From positions 186,001 through 250,000 of the forward strand of contig CAKUBV010000002.1 of NCBI GenBank assembly GCA_934643455.1: 64,000 bases of DNA. Direction: 5' to 3'. Origin of the DNA: Candidatus Proelusimicrobium excrementi. Its GTDB lineage: Bacteria > Elusimicrobiota > Elusimicrobia > Elusimicrobiales > Elusimicrobiaceae. The notes under the pieces were generated by a model. That model saw only the letters and a list, made by a program, of their open reading frames with translations, made no database searches and had not been told where the DNA came from. Positions 49,684 through 58,410 of the stretch are shown here, piece after piece (within the stretch, counting starts at the first letter, position 1; each line of letters opens with the position of its first letter). The position numbers and the translations under genes were made by a program.

Positions 49684-51324
49684 CTATTTTCTAAAAATCT
49701 CTCTGAGTTTCGCCGATACTTTATCGGAGTCCTCAATACAGCCGTGCATATTGGCTTCTATTTGGACGAAGTGCGTCGCGTTAAGCAAAGCGGCCGCGTC
49801 GGCGGTGCCCGCGCTTAATACGAGTTTCGCTCCTCTTGAAGCGATGTCATAAGCCGTTTCTTTTGCGTTTACGCGGCACATGGCTTTTAAAGTTTCGGCG
49901 TCGAATTTGCAGCCTTCCACTATTTTGCCGTTTCCGATCGCGCGGCAGAAAGCGGCGGCGACTTCGGCGTTGGCGATAAGCTCGCCAAGTTTAAAGGTTA
50001 TATATTGATGTCTGGTTAAACGCTGCAGGCGGCATTCTTCCAAGACGGCCGCCAAAGCCCTCAAGCCCAAGGCGATTACGTTCGCGCCGACTTCCGGGTT
50101 CTTTGCGTGAATGGCGTCCATTTCGTCGGCGATATTGTTGTAATACGCACCTCTGCTCTTTAAATGTTCCTGCCAGCGGCCTCTGTAAATGGTCATCTCC
50201 ATTACTTCGTTGGTGCCTTCGTATATGCAGGTGATTTTTACGTCGCGTTTGATTTTCTCCACGGCGAATTCTTTAGTATAGCCAAAGCCGCCCAAAGCTT
50301 GTATGGCGTCTTCCGCGGCTTTGTTGCCGGCTTCGGTCGCATAGTATTTGCCGATTGAACCTTCCGTCGCTTGGCCGTGATTGTTTACGTCAAGCTTTTT
50401 GGCGGTTTCGTCGATAAACGCCCTTGCGGCTTCAAATTTAATGTAATGCGGGGTAATAAGTTTAAGCATATAGCCCTGCTTTTCGGAAAGCGGCCCGCCC
50501 GCCTGTATGCGGTGATTTGCGTAATCAATAGCGGTTTCTATGGCTTCTTCGCCCGCGCCCAAACCGAAAGCGGCAACCATTAATCTGGTGTAGCCGAATA
50601 CGGCCTGCGCCTGAAGCAAACCTTTGCCTTCGACTCCGCCGATTAAGTTCGCGGCGGGTACGTACACTTCGTCAAAAGAAAGACCGGCGGTGTTTGAAAG
50701 CCTTATGCCGTGTTTGTCCTCGTGTTTATCTTGTGTGAAACCGGGCGTGCCCTTTTCCACCAAGAACCAGCTGGGGCCGCCGGGCGCGAGGGCCAAAACA
50801 GTATATAAATCCGCTACGGCTCCGCTCGAAATCCACATTTTGCTTCCGGTGATTTTATAGCCTTTGATTTGGCCGTTTTCAATTACGTGTTCGGCCCTTG
50901 TTCTTAAGGAAACGAGGTCGCTTCCCGCGTCGGCTTCAGTCGCGCCGTAGGCAACCATAAGGCTTTCTTTGGCCATTCTGTTGAACCAGTAAGCTTTTTG
51001 TTCCGGCGTGCCGCCGACCGAAAGCGGATCGCTTCCTAAAAAGGTGGCGAATACCGAAGTCGCTATACCCAAATCAACGCGGGCGAGGGCTTCGCATATT
51101 CTGTATATGTCGGTGGTAGTTCCGCCGAGGCCGCCGTATTCTTCCGGTATTAATAAAAGATTAACGCCGAGAACGTCGCTTCTGTACATATCTTTGATAA
51201 GCTCTGCGGGAAATTCGTTCTTGGCGTCATGTTCGCGAATAAACTCAAAGGGGATTTTAGTTTTTGCGTAATGCTTTAAACTGTCAAGCATTAATTCTCT
51301 GGACACTGCATCAATTTTTGACAT
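49684..51324 (-). CDS. Acyl-CoA dehydrogenase with C-terminal extension
   Basis: This 546-aa flavoprotein has a standard acyl-CoA dehydrogenase core to about residue 385: YGATEADAGSDL, KMWISSGAVADLY and the catalytic-base segment CIYEGTNEVMEM. A C-terminal helical extension of about 150 residues is added, as in the VLCAD/ACAD9-like branch. Placement with EtfBA suggests it reduces an enoyl-CoA such as crotonyl-CoA while Etf links it to NADH and ferredoxin, but oxidation of acyl-CoA cannot be ruled out. CAGGAG precedes the ATG. Confidence 0.92.
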   Translation of the reverse strand: MSKIDAVSRELMLDSLKHYAKTKIPFEFIREHDAKNEFPAELIKDMYRSDVLGVNLLLIPEEYGGLGGTTTDIYRICEALARVDLGIATSVFATFLGSDPLSVGGTPEQKAYWFNRMAKESLMVAYGATEADAGSDLVSLRTRAEHVIENGQIKGYKITGSKMWISSGAVADLYTVLALAPGGPSWFLVEKGTPGFTQDKHEDKHGIRLSNTAGLSFDEVYVPAANLIGGVEGKGLLQAQAVFGYTRLMVAAFGLGAGEEAIETAIDYANHRIQAGGPLSEKQGYMLKLITPHYIKFEAARAFIDETAKKLDVNNHGQATEGSIGKYYATEAGNKAAEDAIQALGGFGYTKEFAVEKIKRDVKITCIYEGTNEVMEMTIYRGRWQEHLKSRGAYYNNIADEMDAIHAKNPEVGANVIALGLRALAAVLEECRLQRLTRHQYITFKLGELIANAEVAAAFCRAIGNGKIVEGCKFDAETLKAMCRVNAKETAYDIASRGAKLVLSAGTADAAALLNATHFVQIEANMHGCIEDSDKVSAKLREIFRK

Positions 51325-51430
51325 AGATATCTCCTGAAAAAGATTACTTATATAATATCATTTTTGGCAATACAATCTCAAATGTGCGAAAGGGTTTTGT
51401 TTTTAAAATCGACAGTTCTGCGCAAATAAA

Positions 51431-51456
51431 AAAGCCCCGGCCTAAACCGGGGCTTT
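51431..51456 (-). terminator. Terminator of the BI-1 gene
   Basis: AAAGCCCCGG and CCGGGGCTTT form a perfect 10-bp stem with a T run on the minus strand. Confidence 0.88.
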
Positions 51457-51472
51457 AAGGTAAAACGCTCTA

Positions 51473-52126
51473 TCAGTTGTTGGAACTGTTCATTAAACTT
51501 ATCAAGTTTATCAAAAGGTTGACGATATCAAGATAAATGTTTACGGCAAAGTCCAAAGCCGTGTTCCAGTTGTTGGCGGCGGCTACGGTTTTAAGTTTCG
51601 CCAGCTGGTTGAAGTCGTAAAGCAAATATCCTGTAAATATAAGCACCGCCGCGCCCGATATCAGCCTGTTGACGGAATTTTTCATTTTAACAAAAAGGCC
51701 TATTACGCTTATTACTATCACGGCCAAGAGGGCAAAAAACAAAATTTTGCCGAGCCAGGAAAAATCTATCCCGGGATAGCTTGCCACGGCACCGGTAATT
51801 ACGGTGGTAAGGGCGGTTATAAGCGTGGCTTTTTGCACAACTTCGGGGTTTGAAAGCGTATAAATGCCCAATGTAAATCCGCTTGAAAGCGTAAAAGCGA
51901 ACATGAACACAAAGCTTAAAAGCAAATTGGTTTTAAAGAACAAAAGCAGCAAAAACGCGATTATGTTTACGATTATGGCCGTCCACATGGTTGTTTTTAT
52001 TTTATTTACGTCCCCGGTTTGCACCGCGCGCTGAAATATGCCGTCCGAAAGCCTGCTGCCGATATATGCTATAAAAAGCGAACATCCCAAAATAAGGCAG
52101 GTTTTTAAAAGTAATGTTTGAAACAT
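51473..52126 (-). CDS. Bax inhibitor-1/YccA family membrane protein
   Basis: This 217-aa polytopic protein has six to seven hydrophobic helices with a C-terminal YDFNQL and DIVNLLINLISLM pattern typical of BI-1/YccA. Family members modulate proteases or leak calcium; the role here is not shown. AAAGGAG precedes the ATG. It lies just downstream of tRNA-Gln on the same strand. Confidence 0.88.
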   Translation of the reverse strand: MFQTLLLKTCLILGCSLFIAYIGSRLSDGIFQRAVQTGDVNKIKTTMWTAIIVNIIAFLLLLFFKTNLLLSFVFMFAFTLSSGFTLGIYTLSNPEVVQKATLITALTTVITGAVASYPGIDFSWLGKILFFALLAVIVISVIGLFVKMKNSVNRLISGAAVLIFTGYLLYDFNQLAKLKTVAAANNWNTALDFAVNIYLDIVNLLINLISLMNSSNN

Positions 52127-52192
52127 GTTTACTCCTTTCGTTTTTTTATTTTAAAAAACGGCGCGCCTTAAAACGCACCGTTTAAATCAAAA

Positions 52193-52263
52193 CTTCCGGG
52201 CTAGGGATCGAACCTAGGATTTCTCCTCCAAAGGGAGACGTGTTACCGCTACACCACCCGGAA
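52193..52263 (-). tRNA. tRNA-Gln (anticodon UUG)
   Basis: A full cloverleaf of 71 nt is present on the minus strand. The acceptor TTCCGGG pairs with CCCGGAA, the D stem is GTGT/ACAC, the anticodon arm is TCTCC-CTTTGGA-GGAGA and the T arm is CTAGG-TTCGATC-CCTAG. CCA is not encoded. Confidence 0.95.
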
Positions 52264-52311
52264 AAAATCAGAATACTTTAAAACTTCCAATTCCAGTAAA
52301 TATATTATACG

Positions 52312-52647
52312 TTATTTATCCGCAACCGGCAAACAGGCTTCTATCGTATCGGGCCCTTTGTCTTCCGGCTCGGAGGAAATTCCGCTGGGGTTCTTGGCAA
52401 GTTCTTCCTGATAAGCCTTAATAATATTATCTTCAAGATATTTCCTGAAATCTTGATTAATCGGATGAACCATGTCCTTATGCGAACCGTCCGGCAGTTT
52501 TCTTGAAGGCATACACAAAAAGACCCCTTTGCCGCCTTGCACTATTTTCATATTTCTGACTACAAAGGAATCATCAAACGTTACGCTGGCAAACGCTTTA
52601 AGGCGTTCTTCGCCCATAAGATGAATCCTTATTTCTGTGATCTTCAT
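52312..52647 (-). CDS. spoVG: SpoVG family protein
   Basis: This 111-aa protein matches SpoVG: MKITEIRIHLMGEERLKAFA, then DDSFVVRNMKIVQG and FLCMPSRKLPDG. SpoVG binds nucleic acid and is regulatory in many non-sporulating bacteria, so it does not imply sporulation. The ATG at 52647 follows GGAGG, which lies inside the end of ispE; the ispE-spoVG order is common. Confidence 0.94.
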   Translation of the reverse strand: MKITEIRIHLMGEERLKAFASVTFDDSFVVRNMKIVQGGKGVFLCMPSRKLPDGSHKDMVHPINQDFRKYLEDNIIKAYQEELAKNPSGISSEPEDKGPDTIEACLPVADK

Positions 52648-52649
52648 AC

Positions 52650-53552
52650 TCAAGTCCTCCAAAAATGCGTTAAGAAAAGCGTCCTGTTTTCTTTTGACAT
52701 ATTCTTAACGATTCCCTTTGCCTTTTGTTCATCCTGGACAAGCGCGAATACGCAAGCTCCCGAGCCTGACATCAAGGCATAATGCACACCCAAGCTTAAA
52801 AGTTCGCTTTTAAGCTGAGCGACGCTTCCCTTGTACGGAAGAACAGAGTCCTCAAGTTTATTGTAAATAAGATTAGCATAGTCATGTAAAGGACTACCGC
52901 TTTCAATACTATATATTAGTTTATTAAGATTAGAGATATGTGTCAAGATTTTTTCTTGCGGATTCAGGGTTAATCTTTTATAAGCTTCCGTCGTGTCGGA
53001 ACCTTCTCCCGGATAAGCTATTATGACCCAGGGGGAGCTTATTTTGCTTTTTACCGGCGTAAGTATTTCGCCTATTCCTTCCGCTTTAAAAAAAGTTTCG
53101 GGATATAGAAATACGGGTACGTCCGCGCCCAGTTTCGCGGCAATGTTTACAAGCTCTTTCATGCGTTTGGAGTTGAGTTCTATGTTGAACATATTGCAAA
53201 GGCCGGTTAAGACGGCCGCCGCGTCGGAAGACCCCGCGCCGAGGCCGGAGCCCAAGGGCATATTTTTTTCAAGGCGGATATTGCAGTCGGCTTTTATCTC
53301 GAAATGCTCAAAGAAAGCTTTTGCGGCTTTATAGGCCAAATTGCTTTTGTCGGCTTTTAAACCTGCTCCGAAAGGGCCTTTGATTTTTAATTCTATTTTT
53401 GTTTCCTGCGCTCTTTGCGCGGATATTTTTATGTCGTCGCCTATGGCCAGCTTCGCAAAAAGCGTAGCCAAATCATGGTAGCCGTTTTCTCTTTTGCCGG
53501 TAACTTCAAGAAATAAATTTATTTTTGCCGGGGCGAATACGGATATTTCCAT
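52650..53552 (-). CDS. ispE: 4-diphosphocytidyl-2-C-methyl-D-erythritol kinase
   Basis: IspE is a GHMP kinase of the MEP isoprenoid pathway. The 300-aa protein shows APAKINLFLEV near residue 7, the ATP-binding MPLGSGLGAGSSDAAAVL and GADVPVFL. GAGGAGA precedes the ATG. It sits between the YwqK-like gene and spoVG on the minus strand. Confidence 0.95.
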   Translation of the reverse strand: MEISVFAPAKINLFLEVTGKRENGYHDLATLFAKLAIGDDIKISAQRAQETKIELKIKGPFGAGLKADKSNLAYKAAKAFFEHFEIKADCNIRLEKNMPLGSGLGAGSSDAAAVLTGLCNMFNIELNSKRMKELVNIAAKLGADVPVFLYPETFFKAEGIGEILTPVKSKISSPWVIIAYPGEGSDTTEAYKRLTLNPQEKILTHISNLNKLIYSIESGSPLHDYANLIYNKLEDSVLPYKGSVAQLKSELLSLGVHYALMSGSGACVFALVQDEQKAKGIVKNMSKENRTLFLTHFWRT

Positions 53553-53554
53553 GG

Positions 53555-54550
53555 TTATTTCTCCTCTCTGCCAATAAGTTTTCCGTTTTGATAAAATTCT
53601 CTGTATATTTCTTTCCCTTCCGCGTCAAAAACCGTTTTGGGCCCGCACGGCAGATTGTCTTTGTAGGTTTCTATCAGCGTAAGGCGTCCGTTTTTTGCAT
53701 AGGTTTTCCGTTCTCCCTGAAGCATCCCGCCGGAAAACGTCTCCTCGTGCATAATGTTCCCGTTGGCGTAATAGAAAATTCTTTTTCCGTGTTTTTTGCC
53801 GTTTTTATATTCGGCTTTAACTTCCATAGAACCTTCCGAATTGAAATGTTTTACGTCGCCGTCGCGTTTGCCGTTCCGGTACTCTTCGGACATCAGCAAT
53901 TTCCCGTCCGGGCCGAATATTTTTCTGATTCCGTGTAAAAAACCGTTTTTGTAAGAAAGCTGCTCTTCAGTGGGGATATTATGGATAAAATTAAAGCGTT
54001 TGGCTTTGCCGTCCTTAAGTCCGTTTTTATATTCTTCCTGGGATATCAGTCTGCCTTCTTTGTCGTAAGTTTTTACGGTTCCGCACGGCAGGCCGTTTTT
54101 GAAGGAAGCTTCTCTCTTTACGCTGCCGTTGGGATAAAATTCTTTCGCGTCCCCGCTGAACACTTTGCCCTGAACGCTTAAAACGTGACCGTTTTCGTCC
54201 AGTTCCTGCGAGCCTGTTTTGTCGCCGTCTATAAAGAAGATTCTTTGGCGCATATTTCTTATAAAAGTTTTCCCTTGGGCGAAGAACGCGGCGCCGCGTT
54301 TGTCTTCCGCCGGCGCGGAGAATGTCCTTTCCGTTCTTCCGGTAAGCGTCAGGGACTTTTTAAGCTTGCCGTTTTTGTATGTTTTTTCCATACACAAATC
54401 GGCGTAATATTCCTTTACTTTGCCGTCGGGTATTTCTTCCAGTTCGGATGTGCTTTGGGTGTCGGCTTCCCTTACGGAAATCAAAGCGGCTTTAAAAAAC
54501 ATTTTTTTATTGCCGAAGACTATCGCTATTATTTGTTCTTTTGTATCCAT
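53555..54550 (-). CDS. YwqK-like MORN-repeat protein
   Basis: This 331-aa protein has about eight tandem repeats of ~22 residues from near residue 120 to the end. The consensus resembles EYKNGKKHGKRIFYYANG, the MORN/YwqK pattern. YwqK has been named an antitoxin in Bacillus, but such repeats are widespread and generic; no toxin gene is next to it. No signal peptide is seen. The ATG has no ribosome site and a TACAAT lies about 12 bases upstream, so the leader is very short. Confidence 0.75.
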   Translation of the reverse strand: MDTKEQIIAIVFGNKKMFFKAALISVREADTQSTSELEEIPDGKVKEYYADLCMEKTYKNGKLKKSLTLTGRTERTFSAPAEDKRGAAFFAQGKTFIRNMRQRIFFIDGDKTGSQELDENGHVLSVQGKVFSGDAKEFYPNGSVKREASFKNGLPCGTVKTYDKEGRLISQEEYKNGLKDGKAKRFNFIHNIPTEEQLSYKNGFLHGIRKIFGPDGKLLMSEEYRNGKRDGDVKHFNSEGSMEVKAEYKNGKKHGKRIFYYANGNIMHEETFSGGMLQGERKTYAKNGRLTLIETYKDNLPCGPKTVFDAEGKEIYREFYQNGKLIGREEK

Positions 54551-54649
54551 ATTTGTTTTTATTGTATCAAAAAATGCCTTTGATAACGCCCGAAAAGGGT
54601 TTTCCCGGCGCGTCCTCTTTATTAGATCATTATACTTTTTTATAGGTTA

Positions 54650-54678
54650 TTGACAACGGCGGTCTAATGATATATTCT
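54650..54678 (+). promoter_or_regulatory. trxA promoter
   Basis: TTGACA (54650-54655) is followed after 17 bases by TATTCT, with TATATT two bases earlier, about 45 bases before the trxA ATG. Confidence 0.55.
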
Positions 54679-54719
54679 TAGATAAAGACGACAATATTTA
54701 AGTTACAGGGGTGTGTATA

Positions 54720-55040
54720 ATGAGCGAAATTCATCTTAACGACGCAACTTTTGATAAAGAAGTTTTGGAATATAAAGGCGTGGCGCTGGTAGATTTTTGG
54801 GCGCCGTGGTGCGGTCCCTGCAGAATGCTTGGCCCTGTTATAGAAGAGCTCGCCTCCGAATACGAAGGCAAAGCCAAAATCTGTAAAATCAACACCGATG
54901 ACGCTGCTGAAAAAAGCACGCAGTACCGCATAGCTTCCATTCCCACAATCCTCTTCTTTAAAGACGGAGAATTAAAGAAGCAGCTTATGGGACTGCAGAG
55001 CAAAGAAGAACTTAAAAAACAGCTTGATGCTCTTTTATAA
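54720..55040 (+). CDS. trxA: Thioredoxin
   Basis: This 106-aa protein has the active site FWAPWCGPC (Cys31, Cys34) and the cis-Pro segment ASIPTILFF. It reduces protein disulfides in the cytoplasm. The ATG at 54720 is preferred over a GTG three codons earlier because an AGGGG site precedes it at normal spacing. Confidence 0.95.
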   Translation: MSEIHLNDATFDKEVLEYKGVALVDFWAPWCGPCRMLGPVIEELASEYEGKAKICKINTDDAAEKSTQYRIASIPTILFFKDGELKKQLMGLQSKEELKKQLDALL

Positions 55041-55069
55041 AATTTATAATATAAATCTTGCCGAACGTA

Positions 55070-55097
55070 CTTTGCCCGCCGTAACAAGCGGGCAAAG
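55070..55097 (+). terminator. Hairpin after trxA
   Basis: CTTTGCCCGC and GCGGGCAAAG form a perfect 10-bp stem, but no long T run follows, so termination is likely rather than certain. Confidence 0.6.
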
Positions 55098-55175
55098 ATA
55101 AAATCCTTCAAAACCAGAGGTTCCCTTTCCAATTTGCGCGCTTTATGCGCCGATTATGCCGCATAAAAATAAATT

Positions 55176-57827
55176 ATGCCCTTTTCAAAAGAATTTTTTA
55201 TTATTGACGCACACGGTTTTCTCCACAGAAATTATCACGCTTTGCCCAAATTAAGAACGTCTAAAGGCGAGGAAGCCGGTGCTTTATACGGTTTTGTCAA
55301 TTGGCTTATAAGATTTTTAAAGGATAAAAAACCGCATTACGCGGCGGTTTGTTTTGATTCAAAAGGCCCTACGTTCCGCCACGATCTTTACCCAGATTAT
55401 AAAGCCAACCGTCCTAAGGCTGACGAGGAACTTGTAAGCCAGCTTAAAACGGCGCGGGATTTGGTTTCCGCCATGGGTTTTAAAATCGCGGCTTTGCCTG
55501 GCGCGGAAGCCGATGATTTAATGGCGACGTTGGCGGCCCTGGGCAAAAAATCCGGCAAGGATGTTGTAATAGTAACTTCGGACAAAGACATCTATCAGTC
55601 TGCCGGCGGCGGCGTAAAGATATGGTCCGGCGCGGCCAAGGACGAATATAAGGCTGAAGAAGCCTGCCTGTCCAAATTTAACGTATCTTGCGCTTATATG
55701 CGCGATTACCTTTCAATAGTCGGGGACGCTTCAGACAATGTCCCGGGAGCGGAGGGTATCGGCCCAAAAACCGCAGCGGAACTTATAAATAAATTCGGGC
55801 ATATCGCGGATATATACAAAGCGGCAGAAGCGGGCGACGCCGCAATCAAACCCGGCGTAATAAAAAAACTTTTGGCCGCCAAGGAAAGCGTTTTGCTTTC
55901 CGAAAAGCTTGTAACTTTAAAAGACGATTTGCCTTTAGGCTTGAGTTTTGAAGATTTCGCGGTAAAAAATCCATCGGAGCCTGAACTGGAAATTTTCGCC
56001 AATCGTTTTGAATTTAAGAATTTGCTGGCTTTTAAAGACTCTTTTAAAGCGGAGGTCCCGGCTGAAACAAAAGCCCCCGTTCAAGGTGAGCTTTTTGATT
56101 TTTCGGAAGATACCCCTCAGCTTTCCGCGTCGGTAAAAGAAGTTAAGGAAGAATATAAATTTTCTTCTTTTGAAGAAGTCTTGCGGCGCGCTTTAATCGG
56201 CAAAGAACTTTTTGTTTACGTAGAAGAAGACGCTTTGTTTTTGGCTTCAAGCGCGCAATGCGCGGCTTTTGCCGACGCTTTGACTTTAAGCCCTGAGCGC
56301 GAGGAAGCTTTGTTTGATATTTTCGATGATGATTCAATACTTAAAATAGGCCATGACGTCAAATACGCTTTCCGCGTTTTGGGATATAATCCCAAAGCCG
56401 GCAAATTTATAAATTGTTTTGACGGAGCTTTGGCCAAATACTGCCTTGATCCATCCGGCGAGTTCAGCCTTTTGGGTTCTCTTACTGTCAACTTGGGCGT
56501 TATGCTCAGCGTGGGTGCCGGCCTTAAAGAAAGAATGGCTTTTTACGCTCAAAATATTTGGGTCCTTAAGGACAAGCTGGAAAGCCTTTTAAAGGAAAAG
56601 GACGCTTTAAAAGTATATTCGGAAATGGAAATCCCGCTGATGAGCGTACTTTTAAATATGGAAAACAACGGCATAATGGTAAATACGGCCTGGCTTAAAA
56701 CTTTGTCTATTCTTCTTGATAAGGAAATGCAGGCGGAGCAAAAAGAAATCAACCAAACCGCCGGTTACGACGTTAATATAAATTCTACAAAACAGCTTGG
56801 CGTTTTACTTTTCGAGCAGCTTGGCCTGCCTTCCGCGCGGAAGACCAAAACCGGCTACTCCACCGATGAAGAATCTTTGGAAGTTTTAAAGAAAATCCAC
56901 CCTATTGCCGGGCAAATACTTAGATACAGGGAAAGTTCTAAACTTAAAAGCACTTATGTCGATTCCCTTTTAAATTTGGCCGGCCCGGAAACGCACCGCG
57001 TGCATACTAATTTTAACCAAACCGGCACTGTAACCGGGCGGCTTTCAAGCTTCAGCCCGAACTTGCAAAATATCCCCGTCCGAAGCGAAAAGGGCCGCCT
57101 GATAAGGCAGGCTTTCGTCGCGCAGGAGGGGAAGGTTTTGCTTTCCGTCGATTACTCCCAAATAGATTTGCGCGTTTTGGCGCATGAATCCGGCGACGAA
57201 GCGCTGATAAACGCTTTTAAAGCCGCGGCGGATATACACCGTCAAACCGCGGCGGAAGTTTTTAACGTAAAGCCGGAAGAAGTAACTAAGGAAATGCGTT
57301 CCGGCGCAAAGGCGATAAACTTCGGTATAGTATACGGGCAGGGGCCTTTGGCCCTTTCTCAGAGTTTGGGCATTTCCATGAGCGACGCCAAAAATTACAT
57401 TGACGCCTATTTTAAAAGATACGCCACCGTAAAAAATTGGATAAACGCCACGGCGGAGCAGGCACGCAAAAGCGGATACGTAAAAACGCTTTTCGGCCAT
57501 GTAAGATATATCCCGGAATTTGAAGCGTCATCTTCCCGTCTTACCAGTTTCGCCAACCGCGCGGCGGTAAATACGGTGGTTCAGGGGGGATCTTCCGATA
57601 TCATCAAAAAAGCCATGACGGATATTTTTGCCGCGCCTGAACTGGAAGGCTGCCTGCTGCTTTTGCAGGTTCACGACGAATTGATTTTTGAAGTCCCCGA
57701 AGGCCGTATAAAAGAAACTGCGCGCTGGGTAAAAGAAAAAATGGAAAACGCCGTAAAATTGCGTGTACCGCTTTTGGCGGAAGCCAAAGCCGGCCGCAAC
57801 TGGAACGAAATGGGGAAGGTAATTTAA
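55176..57827 (+). CDS. polA: DNA polymerase I
   Basis: This 883-aa protein has an intact N-terminal 5'-3' exonuclease/flap domain (IIDAHGFLHRNYHALP, PGAEADDLMATLA, VTSDKDIYQ) and a family A polymerase domain (VDYSQIDLRVLAHES, RSGAKAINFGIVYGQG, LQVHDELIFEVP). The middle 3'-5' exonuclease domain is degenerate: the Exo I Asp-x-Glu is absent (ELFVYVEEDAL), and Exo II reads GHDVKYA where Asp follows KY in proofreading enzymes. It should fill gaps and remove primers without proofreading, like Taq-type enzymes. Confidence 0.96.
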   Translation: MPFSKEFFIIDAHGFLHRNYHALPKLRTSKGEEAGALYGFVNWLIRFLKDKKPHYAAVCFDSKGPTFRHDLYPDYKANRPKADEELVSQLKTARDLVSAMGFKIAALPGAEADDLMATLAALGKKSGKDVVIVTSDKDIYQSAGGGVKIWSGAAKDEYKAEEACLSKFNVSCAYMRDYLSIVGDASDNVPGAEGIGPKTAAELINKFGHIADIYKAAEAGDAAIKPGVIKKLLAAKESVLLSEKLVTLKDDLPLGLSFEDFAVKNPSEPELEIFANRFEFKNLLAFKDSFKAEVPAETKAPVQGELFDFSEDTPQLSASVKEVKEEYKFSSFEEVLRRALIGKELFVYVEEDALFLASSAQCAAFADALTLSPEREEALFDIFDDDSILKIGHDVKYAFRVLGYNPKAGKFINCFDGALAKYCLDPSGEFSLLGSLTVNLGVMLSVGAGLKERMAFYAQNIWVLKDKLESLLKEKDALKVYSEMEIPLMSVLLNMENNGIMVNTAWLKTLSILLDKEMQAEQKEINQTAGYDVNINSTKQLGVLLFEQLGLPSARKTKTGYSTDEESLEVLKKIHPIAGQILRYRESSKLKSTYVDSLLNLAGPETHRVHTNFNQTGTVTGRLSSFSPNLQNIPVRSEKGRLIRQAFVAQEGKVLLSVDYSQIDLRVLAHESGDEALINAFKAAADIHRQTAAEVFNVKPEEVTKEMRSGAKAINFGIVYGQGPLALSQSLGISMSDAKNYIDAYFKRYATVKNWINATAEQARKSGYVKTLFGHVRYIPEFEASSSRLTSFANRAAVNTVVQGGSSDIIKKAMTDIFAAPELEGCLLLLQVHDELIFEVPEGRIKETARWVKEKMENAVKLRVPLLAEAKAGRNWNEMGKVI

Positions 57828-58393
57828 TGGATTTTAAAAGGAAAGGCAAGACCGTAATAGGTCTGACCGGCGGCATTTCCGGCGGGAAGAGCACCGCTTT
57901 GGGGATTTTTAAGGAGCTCGGCGCGGTTACGATATGCGCCGATGAATTAAGCAAGAAATATTTTGAAGTTTTAAAAGACAAAATACGGGAAGCTTTTTCT
58001 TCCTGCGACAGAGCTGAAATAGCCCGCCGCATTTTTAAAGACGACGTCAAACGCAAATGGCTGGAAAATCTGCTCCACCCTTTAATATTGAAAGAAGCCG
58101 CGGAAATCATTGATTCCGCGGAAGAGGATATCATAGTTTTTGATTTGCCTTTGCTTTTTGAGGCCGGACTTGAAAGCTCCTTTGATTTGACTTTGTGCAT
58201 ATACGCCGACGATAAAATCCGTCTTGCCCGCGCTTTGGCCAAAGGCTTTAAAGCGGATGATTTTAAAGCGCGGGATTTAAAACAAACTCCGCTTTGGGTA
58301 AAAGCCCAGAAAGCCGATATCGTGATTTACAATAACGAAAGCGGAAAAGAACTTAAAGATAAAATTGAAAGATTTTTTTATATTTTAAAATAA
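57827..58393 (+). CDS. coaE: Dephospho-CoA kinase
   Basis: CoaE makes the last step of coenzyme A synthesis. The 188-aa protein has the Walker A motif GLTGGISGGKST and the ADELSKKYFEV and FDLPLLFEAGLE segments. Its ATG shares one base with the polA stop. Confidence 0.92.
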   Translation: MDFKRKGKTVIGLTGGISGGKSTALGIFKELGAVTICADELSKKYFEVLKDKIREAFSSCDRAEIARRIFKDDVKRKWLENLLHPLILKEAAEIIDSAEEDIIVFDLPLLFEAGLESSFDLTLCIYADDKIRLARALAKGFKADDFKARDLKQTPLWVKAQKADIVIYNNESGKELKDKIERFFYILK

Positions 58394-58410
58394 AAACCAA
58401 TGAGGTAATT

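Noticed and set aside
53555..54550. YwqK-type toxin-antitoxin system
   Set aside because: Only generic MORN repeats are present and no toxin-like neighbour exists.
57604..58242. Long open frame of 212 codons on the minus strand
   Set aside because: It lies antisense to polA and coaE, which have full motif support; it is a codon-bias shadow.
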